64,000 nucleotides of DNA. Origin: Pelagicoccus mobilis (GTDB lineage Bacteria; Verrucomicrobiota; Verrucomicrobiia; Opitutales; Opitutaceae). How positions within the stretch are numbered: position 1 is the stretch's first letter; every line of letters begins with the position of its first letter. Shown in pieces: positions 45,052-53,984 of the stretch. Both the position numbers and the translations under genes were made by a program. The notes beneath the pieces are model-generated. The model saw only the letters and a program-made list of their open reading frames with translations, was not told the DNA's origin and did not search any database. Location of the stretch: positions 1-64,000 of the forward strand of contig NZ_JAENIL010000020.1 in the NCBI RefSeq assembly GCF_016595505.1, written 5' to 3'.

Positions 45052-46359
45052 CTAACACGCGTCCGCCATCATCTTCGCTTTGCAAAATCGACGACGGCGC
45101 TGCTCCACTTCCTCCTCGTCATAGACCCTGCTCACGAGATCGATAAAACCGTCTCGCAACTGACTCACCGACATTCCCTTCGGCTGATAGCAAATATCAA
45201 ACAATGTCCGCCGCCGCCAGTCCTCAGCATGGATCAGCCGCCCTTCCCTCGCTAAGCGATCATACAAAGGCGTCCCAGGGAAAGGCGTCAAAAACGTCAG
45301 CTGCACTTCGAACAAATTGCTCTCCCGGATAAAATCCCAGTAGCGCTCAAACACGTCCGGCGTATGGGTATCGAGCCCCAGAACAAAACACCCGTTAACA
45401 GTGATGCCGTGATCCTGTATCCGCTTTATTGATTCCAGATAGCGCGTCGCTTGCTTGGACTTCCAATTCGCCTTGAGCTCCAATCCACTCACATCGCCCG
45501 GATCCTCAAACCCGATCAACACCTGAGCGCAGCCCGCCCTCTTCATCTTCGTCAGCAGTTTCGGGTCAGACGCAATCGATACATCCGTTTCAGTAAACCA
45601 GCGAAATCCGCACCCTCGCATCGCATCCATCAACGCATGCCCATAGCGCTTGTTCGCAAAGGTGTTGTCGTCCGCGAACTCGATAAAAGGGTGCGGCCAA
45701 ATCGACTTCAATACCTCGATTTCCTGCATAACCTTGTCCACCGGCTTACAGCGATACCCGCCACCCAACCGTATCGACGCAGCGCAAAACTCGCACTCCC
45801 AAGGACATCCCCGCGTCGTTTGCACCGTCAAGCGATTGTACCTCTCCACTTCAAGCAAATCGAATCTCGGAATCGGAGATTGCCCCAAATCATACGCCCT
45901 CTCCGCTTTGTAGAAATCGCGCATCGCACCCTTCTCAAAGTCCTCGAGCAAAACCGGCCAAACAAGCTCGCCCTCTCCAGCAACCACGCTGTCGAAATGC
46001 TCCCCGCACTCCTCGGGACACAAGCTAGCATGCAGTCCCCCGATCACCGTTTTCACTCCGTTCGACCTTAGGTATCCAGACAACGCGTACGCATCGAACG
46101 CCCGTGCCGTAAAAGTGCTGAAGGCAACAAGATCAAAGGCCAACAGCTTCTCCCTCCCGCATGTCTCCAGCTCATCTACCTCGATATATTCCATTTCCCA
46201 ATGATCCGGGGTCAGAGCTGCCAGCGTCAGCAAGCCCAAGCTCGGCAACGAAGCGATCGTCTTACTACGCTCCACAAATCCCGGTACCGTCAACCCAATC
46301 TCCAGTAATTCCTCATCGAACACCCGTATCCCGCTCATCGCTACAAACGCCACCTTCAT
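45052..46359 (-). CDS. B12-binding radical SAM protein
   Basis: A 435-residue enzyme. The start at 46359 was chosen because it overlaps the upstream gene as ATGA and a GGGAGG ribosome binding site lies 6 bases before it. The N-terminal 140 residues form a cobalamin-binding-like domain (GLHASLCPEECGEHFDSVVAGEGE). The 4Fe-4S motif is CPWECEFC (Cys185, 189, 192). The C-terminal half has the barrel motifs and GCFVLGLDTHTPDVFERYW. Members do methylations or rearrangements on lipids, hopanoids and cofactors. The substrate is unknown. Confidence 0.85.
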   Translation of the reverse strand: MKVAFVAMSGIRVFDEELLEIGLTVPGFVERSKTIASLPSLGLLTLAALTPDHWEMEYIEVDELETCGREKLLAFDLVAFSTFTARAFDAYALSGYLRSNGVKTVIGGLHASLCPEECGEHFDSVVAGEGELVWPVLLEDFEKGAMRDFYKAERAYDLGQSPIPRFDLLEVERYNRLTVQTTRGCPWECEFCAASIRLGGGYRCKPVDKVMQEIEVLKSIWPHPFIEFADDNTFANKRYGHALMDAMRGCGFRWFTETDVSIASDPKLLTKMKRAGCAQVLIGFEDPGDVSGLELKANWKSKQATRYLESIKRIQDHGITVNGCFVLGLDTHTPDVFERYWDFIRESNLFEVQLTFLTPFPGTPLYDRLAREGRLIHAEDWRRRTLFDICYQPKGMSVSQLRDGFIDLVSRVYDEEEVEQRRRRFCKAKMMADAC

Positions 46360-46733
46360 CGCACACCTCCCACATAAACGATCGCAATCACAATTCCCCA
46401 AGACGCAGCCAAAACCGGGAGAAAAAACAGATGCCGAAACCTCTTCTTCCAGGCGCTCAAGAAGCAGACCAATGGCATCAGAAGATTGGCCGCCGCCAAT
46501 CCCCACGCCCCATATTCAATCCACTCCGCCGGATCCGATTCCTGAATCGTGAACGCAAAAAGGCTATTCAAAAATCCGATACCAAAGAACGCGATATGGC
46601 CGAGACGCATCATCCGTCGCGTAAACGAGCTATACCCGCCCAACCATTTCTCTCGATGAAAAAACAAGCCGATCGCCGCGCCCGAAAGCACTCCCGCAGC
46701 CATCCCAATCCAGCCAACAAGTAAATTATGCAT
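46356..46733 (-). CDS. Small membrane protein upstream of radical SAM gene
   Basis: A 125-residue protein with four hydrophobic segments (about 5-25, 45-65, 75-92, 100-122) and basic loops between them. Its stop overlaps the start of the radical SAM gene by the ATGA sequence, so translation is coupled. No family is recognised. It may anchor or serve the radical SAM enzyme's lipid-like substrate. Confidence 0.75.
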   Translation of the reverse strand: MHNLLVGWIGMAAGVLSGAAIGLFFHREKWLGGYSSFTRRMMRLGHIAFFGIGFLNSLFAFTIQESDPAEWIEYGAWGLAAANLLMPLVCFLSAWKKRFRHLFFLPVLAASWGIVIAIVYVGGVR

Positions 46734-46893
46734 AGTGAGGTTTCCAATAGAGGTTAAACGCAGACCAAACCGCCTGCCCCTTACCTAAAACTGGAAACGC
46801 GCCAACATCCCCCTTCCAGAGGGGAACTTCGCATATCACAGCAGCACGAATCTACATCTGTTCAAAAAGTGCACATCCACCTCGGACATTTTT

Positions 46894-47391
46894 TCAGACA
46901 AACAAAGCTCGGCTTGCGCCGAAGCGTTTCTCCAAATACTGGCTGCGAAAATCAAAGATTCGCTTCAGGCGGCGTTTCACAAAGACAGAATGGACCAGCA
47001 AGCCAAGCGGACCGAAAGGCAGCACGTAGTTAACTCGATCCGTCATGATCGTCCCATCCGACACAGATTGAAACGCGTGCAAGTGATGCCAAAACCGATA
47101 AGGCCCGAGCCGCTGTTCATCCACGAAATACTCTCTCGGCTGGCAGTGCGAAATCTCGGTAACCCAACGCTGCCTCACCCCAGGAAGCACACGTATCCGG
47201 TATTCAATCACCTGCCCGGCAAACATCGAAAAATCCGCCCCAGACAAGATCTCAAAACGCAGAAACGGCGGCGTCATTTCGTCGAGATTGCGAGGATCCG
47301 AAAAAAACTCCCAAACCACGTCAATCGGACGCGGGATGAATTGCTTGCGATTCAAAGTATGCACCCTTGGGAATCCTATGAAATTGCTCAT
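46894..47391 (-). CDS. SRPBCC-family protein
   Basis: A 165-residue protein of the START/Bet v1-like (SRPBCC) superfamily. ATG at 47391 was chosen over a TTG just upstream. RPIDVVWEFFSDPRNLDEMTPPFLRFEIL and FWHHLHAFQS fit cyclase/dehydrase-like members with a hydrophobic ligand pocket. It sits 160 bases upstream of the membrane protein-radical SAM pair on the same strand, so it may bind a lipid or polyketide in the same pathway. Confidence 0.75.
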   Translation of the reverse strand: MSNFIGFPRVHTLNRKQFIPRPIDVVWEFFSDPRNLDEMTPPFLRFEILSGADFSMFAGQVIEYRIRVLPGVRQRWVTEISHCQPREYFVDEQRLGPYRFWHHLHAFQSVSDGTIMTDRVNYVLPFGPLGLLVHSVFVKRRLKRIFDFRSQYLEKRFGASRALFV

Positions 47392-47540
47392 CAAGAAAAA
47401 GCCCAGACCCTGACAAGAGCCCCCTATTATCGATCCAAGGGCGATTCAAAGCGGCAACGTCGATTTACCCGAATCTAGGCAGCAAATTGATAATTCCCCC
47501 GAACAGCGCTAGAAAAAGGACCACCGCACGAAGCGGTAAA

Positions 47541-47960
47541 ATGAATAACTCAAACAAACGATTCTACGCACGCTTTGGTGGAAGCTGGGGAAGCTTCGGC
47601 ATTTTCGCTCTGCTCGCGTACGGACTCGAGCTCTACTCATACCTCCCCTTCTTCGGCCTCCTTGGATACGCTACGATGATCCTGCTCCTCCTGCTCGCGC
47701 TTAGCGAGGCAGAGGTTCGGCTGCACTATCTCCTGGTAAGCGGTAGCCTTATGATTTTCGGAGCCTTCGCTTCATTCGACCTCGTGTCTTCGCGAGATGA
47801 GTTGACTACGATCTGGAAGGAGTGGCTGGGCGAGGATATCACCAACGAACAATCCAGTGGCCTGGTTCAAGCCCTGCTAATTCTTCTCGGAATATTCTGC
47901 GGAAGCCTCGCCTCCGCTACACTCTTCTACGGCCTGAACAAAAAGAACTTCCGAGGCTAG
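47541..47960 (+). CDS. Small membrane protein
   Basis: A 139-residue protein from the ATG at 47541; 18 upstream codons in frame look non-coding. Three or four hydrophobic segments lie at about 15-30, 33-50, 57-75 and 110-128. The loop at about 78-105 is charged. No family is recognised. It ends 6 bases before the convergent YkgJ-type gene. Confidence 0.6.
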   Translation: MNNSNKRFYARFGGSWGSFGIFALLAYGLELYSYLPFFGLLGYATMILLLLLALSEAEVRLHYLLVSGSLMIFGAFASFDLVSSRDELTTIWKEWLGEDITNEQSSGLVQALLILLGIFCGSLASATLFYGLNKKNFRG

Positions 47961-47966
47961 AGAATA

Positions 47967-48494
47967 TCACTCCTCCTCTTCGGTATAAAACCGCTCGTGA
48001 GCCAGAAGGTCCAACTGATGCATCACGAGCCCTAGATCAGCGAACGCTTCCGCTGCGGACGCGTCGATCATACCGGAATCAATCTGCCGCTGCACTCTCC
48101 GCAATCTCAGTCCCAGAGAACTGCGTTCGTCCTCCTCTCCCATTTTCCGCAAAAGGCGACGCGCCTGATCAGCTTTCCGCCGAGCCTTCTTCACCACTCG
48201 TAAAGCGCTTTCCAGAGATGTCTCACCTGCCGCAAGCTCTTTGAACACGCCACACTCAAACGAGCGACACTGTTGCGGACGGTCCTGATAGACCTTGCAC
48301 TTCAAGTCACCACAAAGGGCCCGACACGGTTGCTTGAAGAAAGCAACCGGCACCTTGGCACGGGAGCGCTTCACCGGCATTCCTAAAGCCTTCAAATCAT
48401 CCGTACTCTCATCAGGGCCAAATCGAACATTGTCGAAAAGCGTCCCGTCACAACACATCCCGCAAGCGAGGCAAAGCTGTTCACCAAGATTCAC
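47967..48494 (-). CDS. YkgJ-family cysteine cluster protein
   Basis: A 175-residue protein. The N-terminus has a CxxCxxCC cluster (Cys8, 11, 14, 15), followed by Cys57, Cys61, Cys66, Cys76 and Cys81. This is the YkgJ-type pattern, thought to bind Zn or Fe-S. The rest is a basic helical tail (about 95-175). It is cytoplasmic, of unknown reaction. No operon partner is clear. Confidence 0.8.
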   Translation of the reverse strand: MNLGEQLCLACGMCCDGTLFDNVRFGPDESTDDLKALGMPVKRSRAKVPVAFFKQPCRALCGDLKCKVYQDRPQQCRSFECGVFKELAAGETSLESALRVVKKARRKADQARRLLRKMGEEDERSSLGLRLRRVQRQIDSGMIDASAAEAFADLGLVMHQLDLLAHERFYTEEEE

Positions 48495-48554
48495 AGCATC
48501 AGCACCTCAGCTCTCAAACGACGAAGCAAGCTTAGATCACTCTAGGGAGCGTCT

Positions 48555-49565
48555 TCACTCGAGCACCGGCTCTAAATAGACATTGCGGTACTCGATCGAC
48601 GTATGGTCTCCCTGAAGGAAGATGGGGCCGGCCGTCATCGGATCCGTATGGATCGCTCCTCCAGTAGGCCGGTCCACCGGCACGTTATCGACCACCGTTT
48701 CCCCATTAAGGACGATTGTGACATGACGGTCGACCAACGTCAGATCATAGCTTTGCCAAGTACCTGGTTCGCCAGCCGCCTGATGACTAGGACCGATCAC
48801 GCTGAATACAGATCCTATTCCGATCTTCCCCTGCATGCGACTATCACGGTCGACCACCTGCACCTCATACATGCCTCGTAAATACACTCCGCTGTTCTGC
48901 CCTGCTTTAGGACGAAACTCGATGTGCAGGCGAAAGTCTTCAAACACAGCTTCTGTACGCAGATTGCCAAACGTACCCGTCGATCCGAAATCCGTTTTTG
49001 GCGTCGTGTTCACAAGCAATCCATCCCGAGCGCTCCAACCGTTTGTCTTGTTTGGCTCGTTGAGCCGCCAGCCTGCCAGATCCTTCCCATTGAAAAGCGT
49101 CACTGCTTGACCGAATTTCACCTTCGTCAGATCAGGTTTAGCTGGCATGGCAGGATACTTTTTTCCCGTGAACTCAATCCGATCGTAAGGAGCGTCCAAA
49201 GAATCACAAAGGATGAGCCCCTGCAATCGCCCATCACGAACGCCTACCCTGACCTGATTCTGCGTCACAAATGCTTCATCACCGGGCTGACGCTTGATCT
49301 TCATCGAAAACACAAGCTCATCGCCTTCCAGCCTGACGTCCTTGTGCGGCCCCGCGCCTAAAACATGCACCCGCATGCGCACAATCGGCTTACCATCCTC
49401 TTCCTCCACTTTCAACCAAGCGGGTTCTTCCGTTTCTAGCTGCAGCGACCAAGTTCCCAAAAGCGACTCAGGAACCTTAGCCTGTAGACCTGCTCCCACA
49501 AAAACGCCAACCAAGGCGATGAGCCGCAGCCCCACCCAAACTCGCTTCCCAAACAATCTAGCCAT
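48555..49565 (-). CDS. DUF1080 family secreted protein (3-keto-disaccharide hydrolase-like)
   Basis: A 336-residue protein with a signal peptide (about 1-29). The C-terminal half is the DUF1080 jelly-roll: FNGKDLAGW, FRLHIEFRPKAGQNSGVYLRGMYEVQVVD and closing IEYRNVYLEP. Some family members hydrolyse 3-keto-glucosides or 3-ketodisaccharides. The N-terminal 130 residues form an additional beta domain. It lies 19 bases after the AraC gene on the same strand, so the two are probably coregulated; sugar oxidation by a dehydrogenase would supply its substrate. Confidence 0.85.
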   Translation of the reverse strand: MARLFGKRVWVGLRLIALVGVFVGAGLQAKVPESLLGTWSLQLETEEPAWLKVEEEDGKPIVRMRVHVLGAGPHKDVRLEGDELVFSMKIKRQPGDEAFVTQNQVRVGVRDGRLQGLILCDSLDAPYDRIEFTGKKYPAMPAKPDLTKVKFGQAVTLFNGKDLAGWRLNEPNKTNGWSARDGLLVNTTPKTDFGSTGTFGNLRTEAVFEDFRLHIEFRPKAGQNSGVYLRGMYEVQVVDRDSRMQGKIGIGSVFSVIGPSHQAAGEPGTWQSYDLTLVDRHVTIVLNGETVVDNVPVDRPTGGAIHTDPMTAGPIFLQGDHTSIEYRNVYLEPVLE

Positions 49566-49584
49566 AGCTGTCCTCCTATTTCAA

Positions 49585-50484
49585 CTACACCGGTAGTCGT
49601 TCGCGACATTGTCTACGGAACTCCTTGGGTGACACGCCCTTTCGCTCCTTAAACTGTCTATTGAAGTTCGATAGATTCTGAAAGCCGGACGCGTAGCAGA
49701 TTTCCGCCACACTGCTGTCGCTTTGCATCAACAGTCGACAGGCTTCTCCGACCCTCAACTCATTCACATACTGGATGAAGGACTTGCCGGTGTTCTTCTT
49801 GAAGAAACGCGAGAAGGACTTTGGGCTAAAGCCAATGTGTTTGGCCACCGCTTCGAGCCTGATTTCCGATCCTAGGTTTTCGATGATCCAATCCTTTACC
49901 AAGTCGATCCGCTTCACATTCCGCTCGTTGAGTGAGGGAGAATAGAATGCGCTCACCAAAGGTCTTCGCTCATCTTCTGGAGCTGACGCGAGCGTATCCA
50001 AAATAAGGAGAAACTGAGCCAACCGCTGCGTCGCATTTTGTTGAGGCATCAGCTTCATCATTTCCTCCACTCTCTCCCTCGCCTTTCCCGAGAACTCGAT
50101 AGAGCGCCGCGTCGACTCCAAAAAAGCACGGATCTGCTCCATCTCTGGTTTGGATAGAAACTCGCTACCGAGCGACTCCTCCGAAAACTGGATCACCAAC
50201 ATGGCCGGGTTCTCAGGATCTCCATCTGGGGCCTCACTTGGCTGAAAGGCATGCGGCACATTCGCCCCATTCAATATCAGCGTTCCGGGCATAATCTCAC
50301 CAATACAATCTCCCGTGATGTGGTGCCCGGTATTTTTGAGTATGAGCAGGATATCTATCTCCGGGTGGTAGTGCCAGGTCGACCACATGTCAGTATCAGC
50401 TTTGAATGAAAATAGCTGCGTTTCACAGGCGGTGATAATCTCCCGCTGTGCCTCGATCGCCGTTGTTGCAGATGCCTTAACCAT
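49585..50484 (-). CDS. AraC-family transcription regulator (second)
   Basis: A 299-residue regulator. A cupin-type domain lies at about 30-115 (WSTWHYHPEIDILLILKNTGHH). The paired helix-turn-helix lies at about 200-295, with RLEAVAKHIGFSPKSFSRFFKKNT and VAEICYASGFQNLSNFNRQFKERKG. It lies divergent to module 2 (136 bases between starts) and upstream of DUF1080. It likely senses a sugar derivative and controls both sides. Confidence 0.9.
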   Translation of the reverse strand: MVKASATTAIEAQREIITACETQLFSFKADTDMWSTWHYHPEIDILLILKNTGHHITGDCIGEIMPGTLILNGANVPHAFQPSEAPDGDPENPAMLVIQFSEESLGSEFLSKPEMEQIRAFLESTRRSIEFSGKARERVEEMMKLMPQQNATQRLAQFLLILDTLASAPEDERRPLVSAFYSPSLNERNVKRIDLVKDWIIENLGSEIRLEAVAKHIGFSPKSFSRFFKKNTGKSFIQYVNELRVGEACRLLMQSDSSVAEICYASGFQNLSNFNRQFKERKGVSPKEFRRQCRERLPV

Positions 50485-50619
50485 CCCTAGACTAGTCCAA
50501 ATTCCTCAACTCCTTGCCTCTACTTATTTGATTAAGGAGGAAATAGTATCAAAACTTGTCCCTAAAACAGTGTACCGCAAATCGTTTTTAAGCTAATCTC
50601 GCTAGCCTCCCCAAACGAG

Positions 50620-53600
50620 ATGAAGCCCTTTCCCCACACAATTGGCTCTTTCGCCGCCTTTCTACTTGTAGGATTCAGCACGTCCGCAGACGAGCTTTCG
50701 AACGAGGACCTGCAGTTCTTCGAGTCTGAAGTCCGCCCCCTGCTGATCGACAACTGCTACAAATGCCATTCGGCGGACGCCGAGAAAATCCGTGGCCACT
50801 TCCTCATCGACTCCGCCCCCGCGATGCTTCGCGGAGGTGAAAGCGGTCCTGCCATCGTCCCCGGAAACTCTGCGGAAAGTCGGCTCATTCAGATGGTGAA
50901 ACGTCACCCCGACTACGAGGCAATGCCTCCAAAGTCTAAACTCGCCCCCGAGGAAATCGAGACTCTCATCGCCTGGATCGATCGGGGAGCTCCCGATCCG
51001 CGTGTCGAAGAAAGCCTCTCCGCCGCCGACCTCTCTGATTTCAATCTCGAGGAGCGCAAAAAGTGGTGGTCCCTTCAACCCGTCAATACCCCCGAAATCC
51101 CCGAGGTAAAAAACGCAGATTGGCCAGCCAACGACTACGACAACTTCCTCCTCTCCAAGCTCGAGGAGAAAGGCTGGCAACCGGCGGAATCAACCGATCG
51201 CCGAACCCTACTGCGTCGCCTTAGCTTCGATCTCATCGGCCTAGCCCCTACTCCCGAGGAGCTAGAATCATTTCTCTCAGACAACTCGCCAGACGCTTAT
51301 CAAAAGCAAGTCGACCGGCTTCTCGCCTCTCCTCACTTCGGCGAAAAATGGGCCCGACACTGGCTCGACCTCGTACGCTACGCCGAGACCAAAGCCTTCG
51401 AAGCGGACTACACCATGACTCATGCGTATCGTTACCGCGACTACATCATCAACGCCCTTAACCAAGACGTCCCCTTTGATCAGTTCATCCTCGAATCCTT
51501 AGCCGGTGACCTCATCGAAGAACCACGTATCAATCCGACAACCGGCGACAACGAATCGGTAATGGGCCCAGGCTTCATCTATCTCACCGATGGTCAGCAC
51601 GGACCACCCGACATCCATGAGGACGAAGCTCGCATTTTTGACGGCATGATCGATGTCACCAGCAAAGCGTTCCTGGGGTCCACTCTCGCCTGTGCTCGCT
51701 GTCACGACCACAAGTTCGACGCCATCACCACCGGCGACTACTACTCCTTCTACGGCATGCTCCGCAGCTCCCGTCTCAGCTATGCGAATACAGTACCTGA
51801 CTCCGCGCAACAAGCCCCGCTCAGGGAACTTAAAAAGAAACGAGCATCGCTCGAGAAGCTCGCATTCGACGCTACGCTAGAAGACATCAATCAAGTTTCT
51901 GCTTACCTGGAAGCAACCCGTGAACTCGCAAACTCTCCAACCGTCCAATCAATCGTTTCTGACTACAACAAAGAGACAAAAGAAGATCAGAAACTACGCA
52001 ACCAAGGTCCCAAAGTTCTCAAGCAACGGCTTGCCTCCGAATCCAAAGCCTTAGCCACACACAAAGGTCTCGATTCAGAGGCTCTCACTAACTGGCTCAT
52101 ACTGGCAACCAATGCCAAAGCCAGGTCTAAGCACGCCTCGCTCGCCCCGCTCTTTCAACAGGAGAAAACGAAATCTCCCCAACGAGACAAAGACCTTAGC
52201 CAATCGTTCGCTGACGTATCCAAATCTCTGTACAATTGGAAATACCAAGGACTCGCGTTTCAGGACCAAGCACCCTCCGCAGGAACTCCTGTCTTCACCT
52301 CCCAAGGGCACAACGGCGTTCAGAGCTTAGTCGATGGCCAGCACACTAGCGGATATCTCGCAGGACGTGTAACGGGTGCCCTTCGCTCCCCCGACTTCAT
52401 CATCGACGGGAAACCGATCGAGCTCCAAGCCAAAGGCAATGGCGGTACCGTTCGCCTCGTTATCCGCAACTACGAACTTACCGGCCGAGGGCCAACCACA
52501 GGGAAACTCTATAAGGCGATCAACACCAAGGACTGGGAAACGATTCGGTTCCAAACGTACCTCTGGGAAGGCGAACCAGCTTACCTCGAATTCGCCCAGA
52601 ACAATGTTTCAAACCATTCCAAGCACCCTAAGCACGGACCACACAACGAACCAAGCGACGACGCCTTCCTCACCTTCCGCTTCCACAGCACCAATGATTG
52701 GGAACACTATTGGAAAACCAGCGGAGACTCCGCGGAAGCGGTCGGCAAGAAACTTAAGCAACTCTGGGCCGCTGGAAAAAAACGCAAACTATCACCAACA
52801 GATGCCGAAGTGCTCGGATCCTTCTACGCAGTCGGTCTCATCAATGCGGATACACGTAGAAACAAAACATTCGACAAAGCGCTTCGCGAATACCGAGAGC
52901 TCGCCCTCACCATCCCGAAACCGCGTTTCGCCCGCAGTCTCGTCGACGGAGACCAACATGACGAACCCATCTACATTCGCGGCTCTCACAATAATCTCAG
53001 CCAAGATCACAACCCTCGCCGATTCTTCGATGCCTTTGGAGGTAAAGAACTCACCAGCCGAGGGAGCGGACGACTCGATTGGGCGAAGGAAGTCGCAGAC
53101 CCGGAAAACCCGCTTACCGCACGCGTACAAGTCAACCGGCTTTGGAAGCACATATTCGGTGCCGGGCTTGTTGAGACGACTAACGACTTCGGGCAAATGG
53201 GCAAACTGCCAACCCATCCGGATCTCCTTGATCACCTCGCCAACGACTTCGTAGAGAACAACTGGTCGATCAAACATATGATCAGAAAAATGGTAAGCAC
53301 CAAAGCTTACCAGATGTCCTCTCAACCAAGCGAACTTGCCCAGCAAGAGGATCCCCAAAACAGCCTTTTGCAGCACATGCCAGTCAAGCGACTTGAGGCG
53401 GAACTGATACGAGATCACATCCTCGCCAGTAGCGGTGCACTCAATACAAAGCAATTCGGTCCAAGTGTTTCCGCATACGTCGATGACATGCCGAATAGTC
53501 GAGCCAAACCACCAACAGGACCTCTCAACGGAGACGGCCGGCGCTCAATCTACTTGGAAATGCGACGCAATTTCCTCTCAACATTCCTCCGAGCGTTCGA

Positions 53601-53931
53601 TATGCCCAACGCCACTGAATCAATCGGCAAGCGTCAGGTTACCAACGTGCCCGCCCAGTCCCTTGCCCTCATGAACGACCCCTTCGTACATGAGCAAGCC
53701 AAAGCATGGGCAAACAAGGTCATGGCTTCGTCTGAGACGGAGGACGAGCGTATCCACAAGATCCATATCGACGCATTCAGTCGCCCCGCTTCACCCAAGG
53801 AGTTGGACTGGGCGAAACGCTTCCTGAGCGAGCTCTCCCGCGACTACGGCTCAAGCTCTTCTGACCTCACCGTTTGGACCGACCTCTGCCACATGATCTA
53901 CAATCGCAAAGAGTTCATCTACATCTTTTAG
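50620..53931 (+). CDS. PSCyt1-DUF1549-DUF1553 cytochrome protein (module 2)
   Basis: A 1,103-residue exported protein, paralogue of the one at 38821. The signal peptide covers about 1-24. The heme motif CYKCH is at 46-50, and MPPKSKLAPEE follows. DUF1549 spans about 165-360 (DRLLASPHFGEKWARHWLDLVRYAET), with a C-x-x-C-H-like ACARCHDHKFD at about 355-365, a second heme-type site. A beta-rich insert lies in the middle. DUF1553 spans about 800-1090 (VNRLWKHIFGAGLVETTNDFG). No lipobox is seen, unlike the module 1 copy. It is first in the second three-gene module. Confidence 0.9.
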   Translation: MKPFPHTIGSFAAFLLVGFSTSADELSNEDLQFFESEVRPLLIDNCYKCHSADAEKIRGHFLIDSAPAMLRGGESGPAIVPGNSAESRLIQMVKRHPDYEAMPPKSKLAPEEIETLIAWIDRGAPDPRVEESLSAADLSDFNLEERKKWWSLQPVNTPEIPEVKNADWPANDYDNFLLSKLEEKGWQPAESTDRRTLLRRLSFDLIGLAPTPEELESFLSDNSPDAYQKQVDRLLASPHFGEKWARHWLDLVRYAETKAFEADYTMTHAYRYRDYIINALNQDVPFDQFILESLAGDLIEEPRINPTTGDNESVMGPGFIYLTDGQHGPPDIHEDEARIFDGMIDVTSKAFLGSTLACARCHDHKFDAITTGDYYSFYGMLRSSRLSYANTVPDSAQQAPLRELKKKRASLEKLAFDATLEDINQVSAYLEATRELANSPTVQSIVSDYNKETKEDQKLRNQGPKVLKQRLASESKALATHKGLDSEALTNWLILATNAKARSKHASLAPLFQQEKTKSPQRDKDLSQSFADVSKSLYNWKYQGLAFQDQAPSAGTPVFTSQGHNGVQSLVDGQHTSGYLAGRVTGALRSPDFIIDGKPIELQAKGNGGTVRLVIRNYELTGRGPTTGKLYKAINTKDWETIRFQTYLWEGEPAYLEFAQNNVSNHSKHPKHGPHNEPSDDAFLTFRFHSTNDWEHYWKTSGDSAEAVGKKLKQLWAAGKKRKLSPTDAEVLGSFYAVGLINADTRRNKTFDKALREYRELALTIPKPRFARSLVDGDQHDEPIYIRGSHNNLSQDHNPRRFFDAFGGKELTSRGSGRLDWAKEVADPENPLTARVQVNRLWKHIFGAGLVETTNDFGQMGKLPTHPDLLDHLANDFVENNWSIKHMIRKMVSTKAYQMSSQPSELAQQEDPQNSLLQHMPVKRLEAELIRDHILASSGALNTKQFGPSVSAYVDDMPNSRAKPPTGPLNGDGRRSIYLEMRRNFLSTFLRAFDMPNATESIGKRQVTNVPAQSLALMNDPFVHEQAKAWANKVMASSETEDERIHKIHIDAFSRPASPKELDWAKRFLSELSRDYGSSSSDLTVWTDLCHMIYNRKEFIYIF

Positions 53932-53947
53932 GAAACATGACGAGCAC

Positions 53948-53975
53948 TTCATACCTCATAATTCATACTTCATAA
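53948..53975. repeat. Tandem 14-mer repeat
   Basis: TTCATACCTCATAA and TTCATACTTCATAA follow each other with one mismatch, in the spacer before the second DUF1501 gene. Such ATTATGAAGTATGAA-type repeats can be intergenic relics. No regulatory role is evident. Confidence 0.6.
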
Positions 53976-53984
53976 TTTCCAAAG

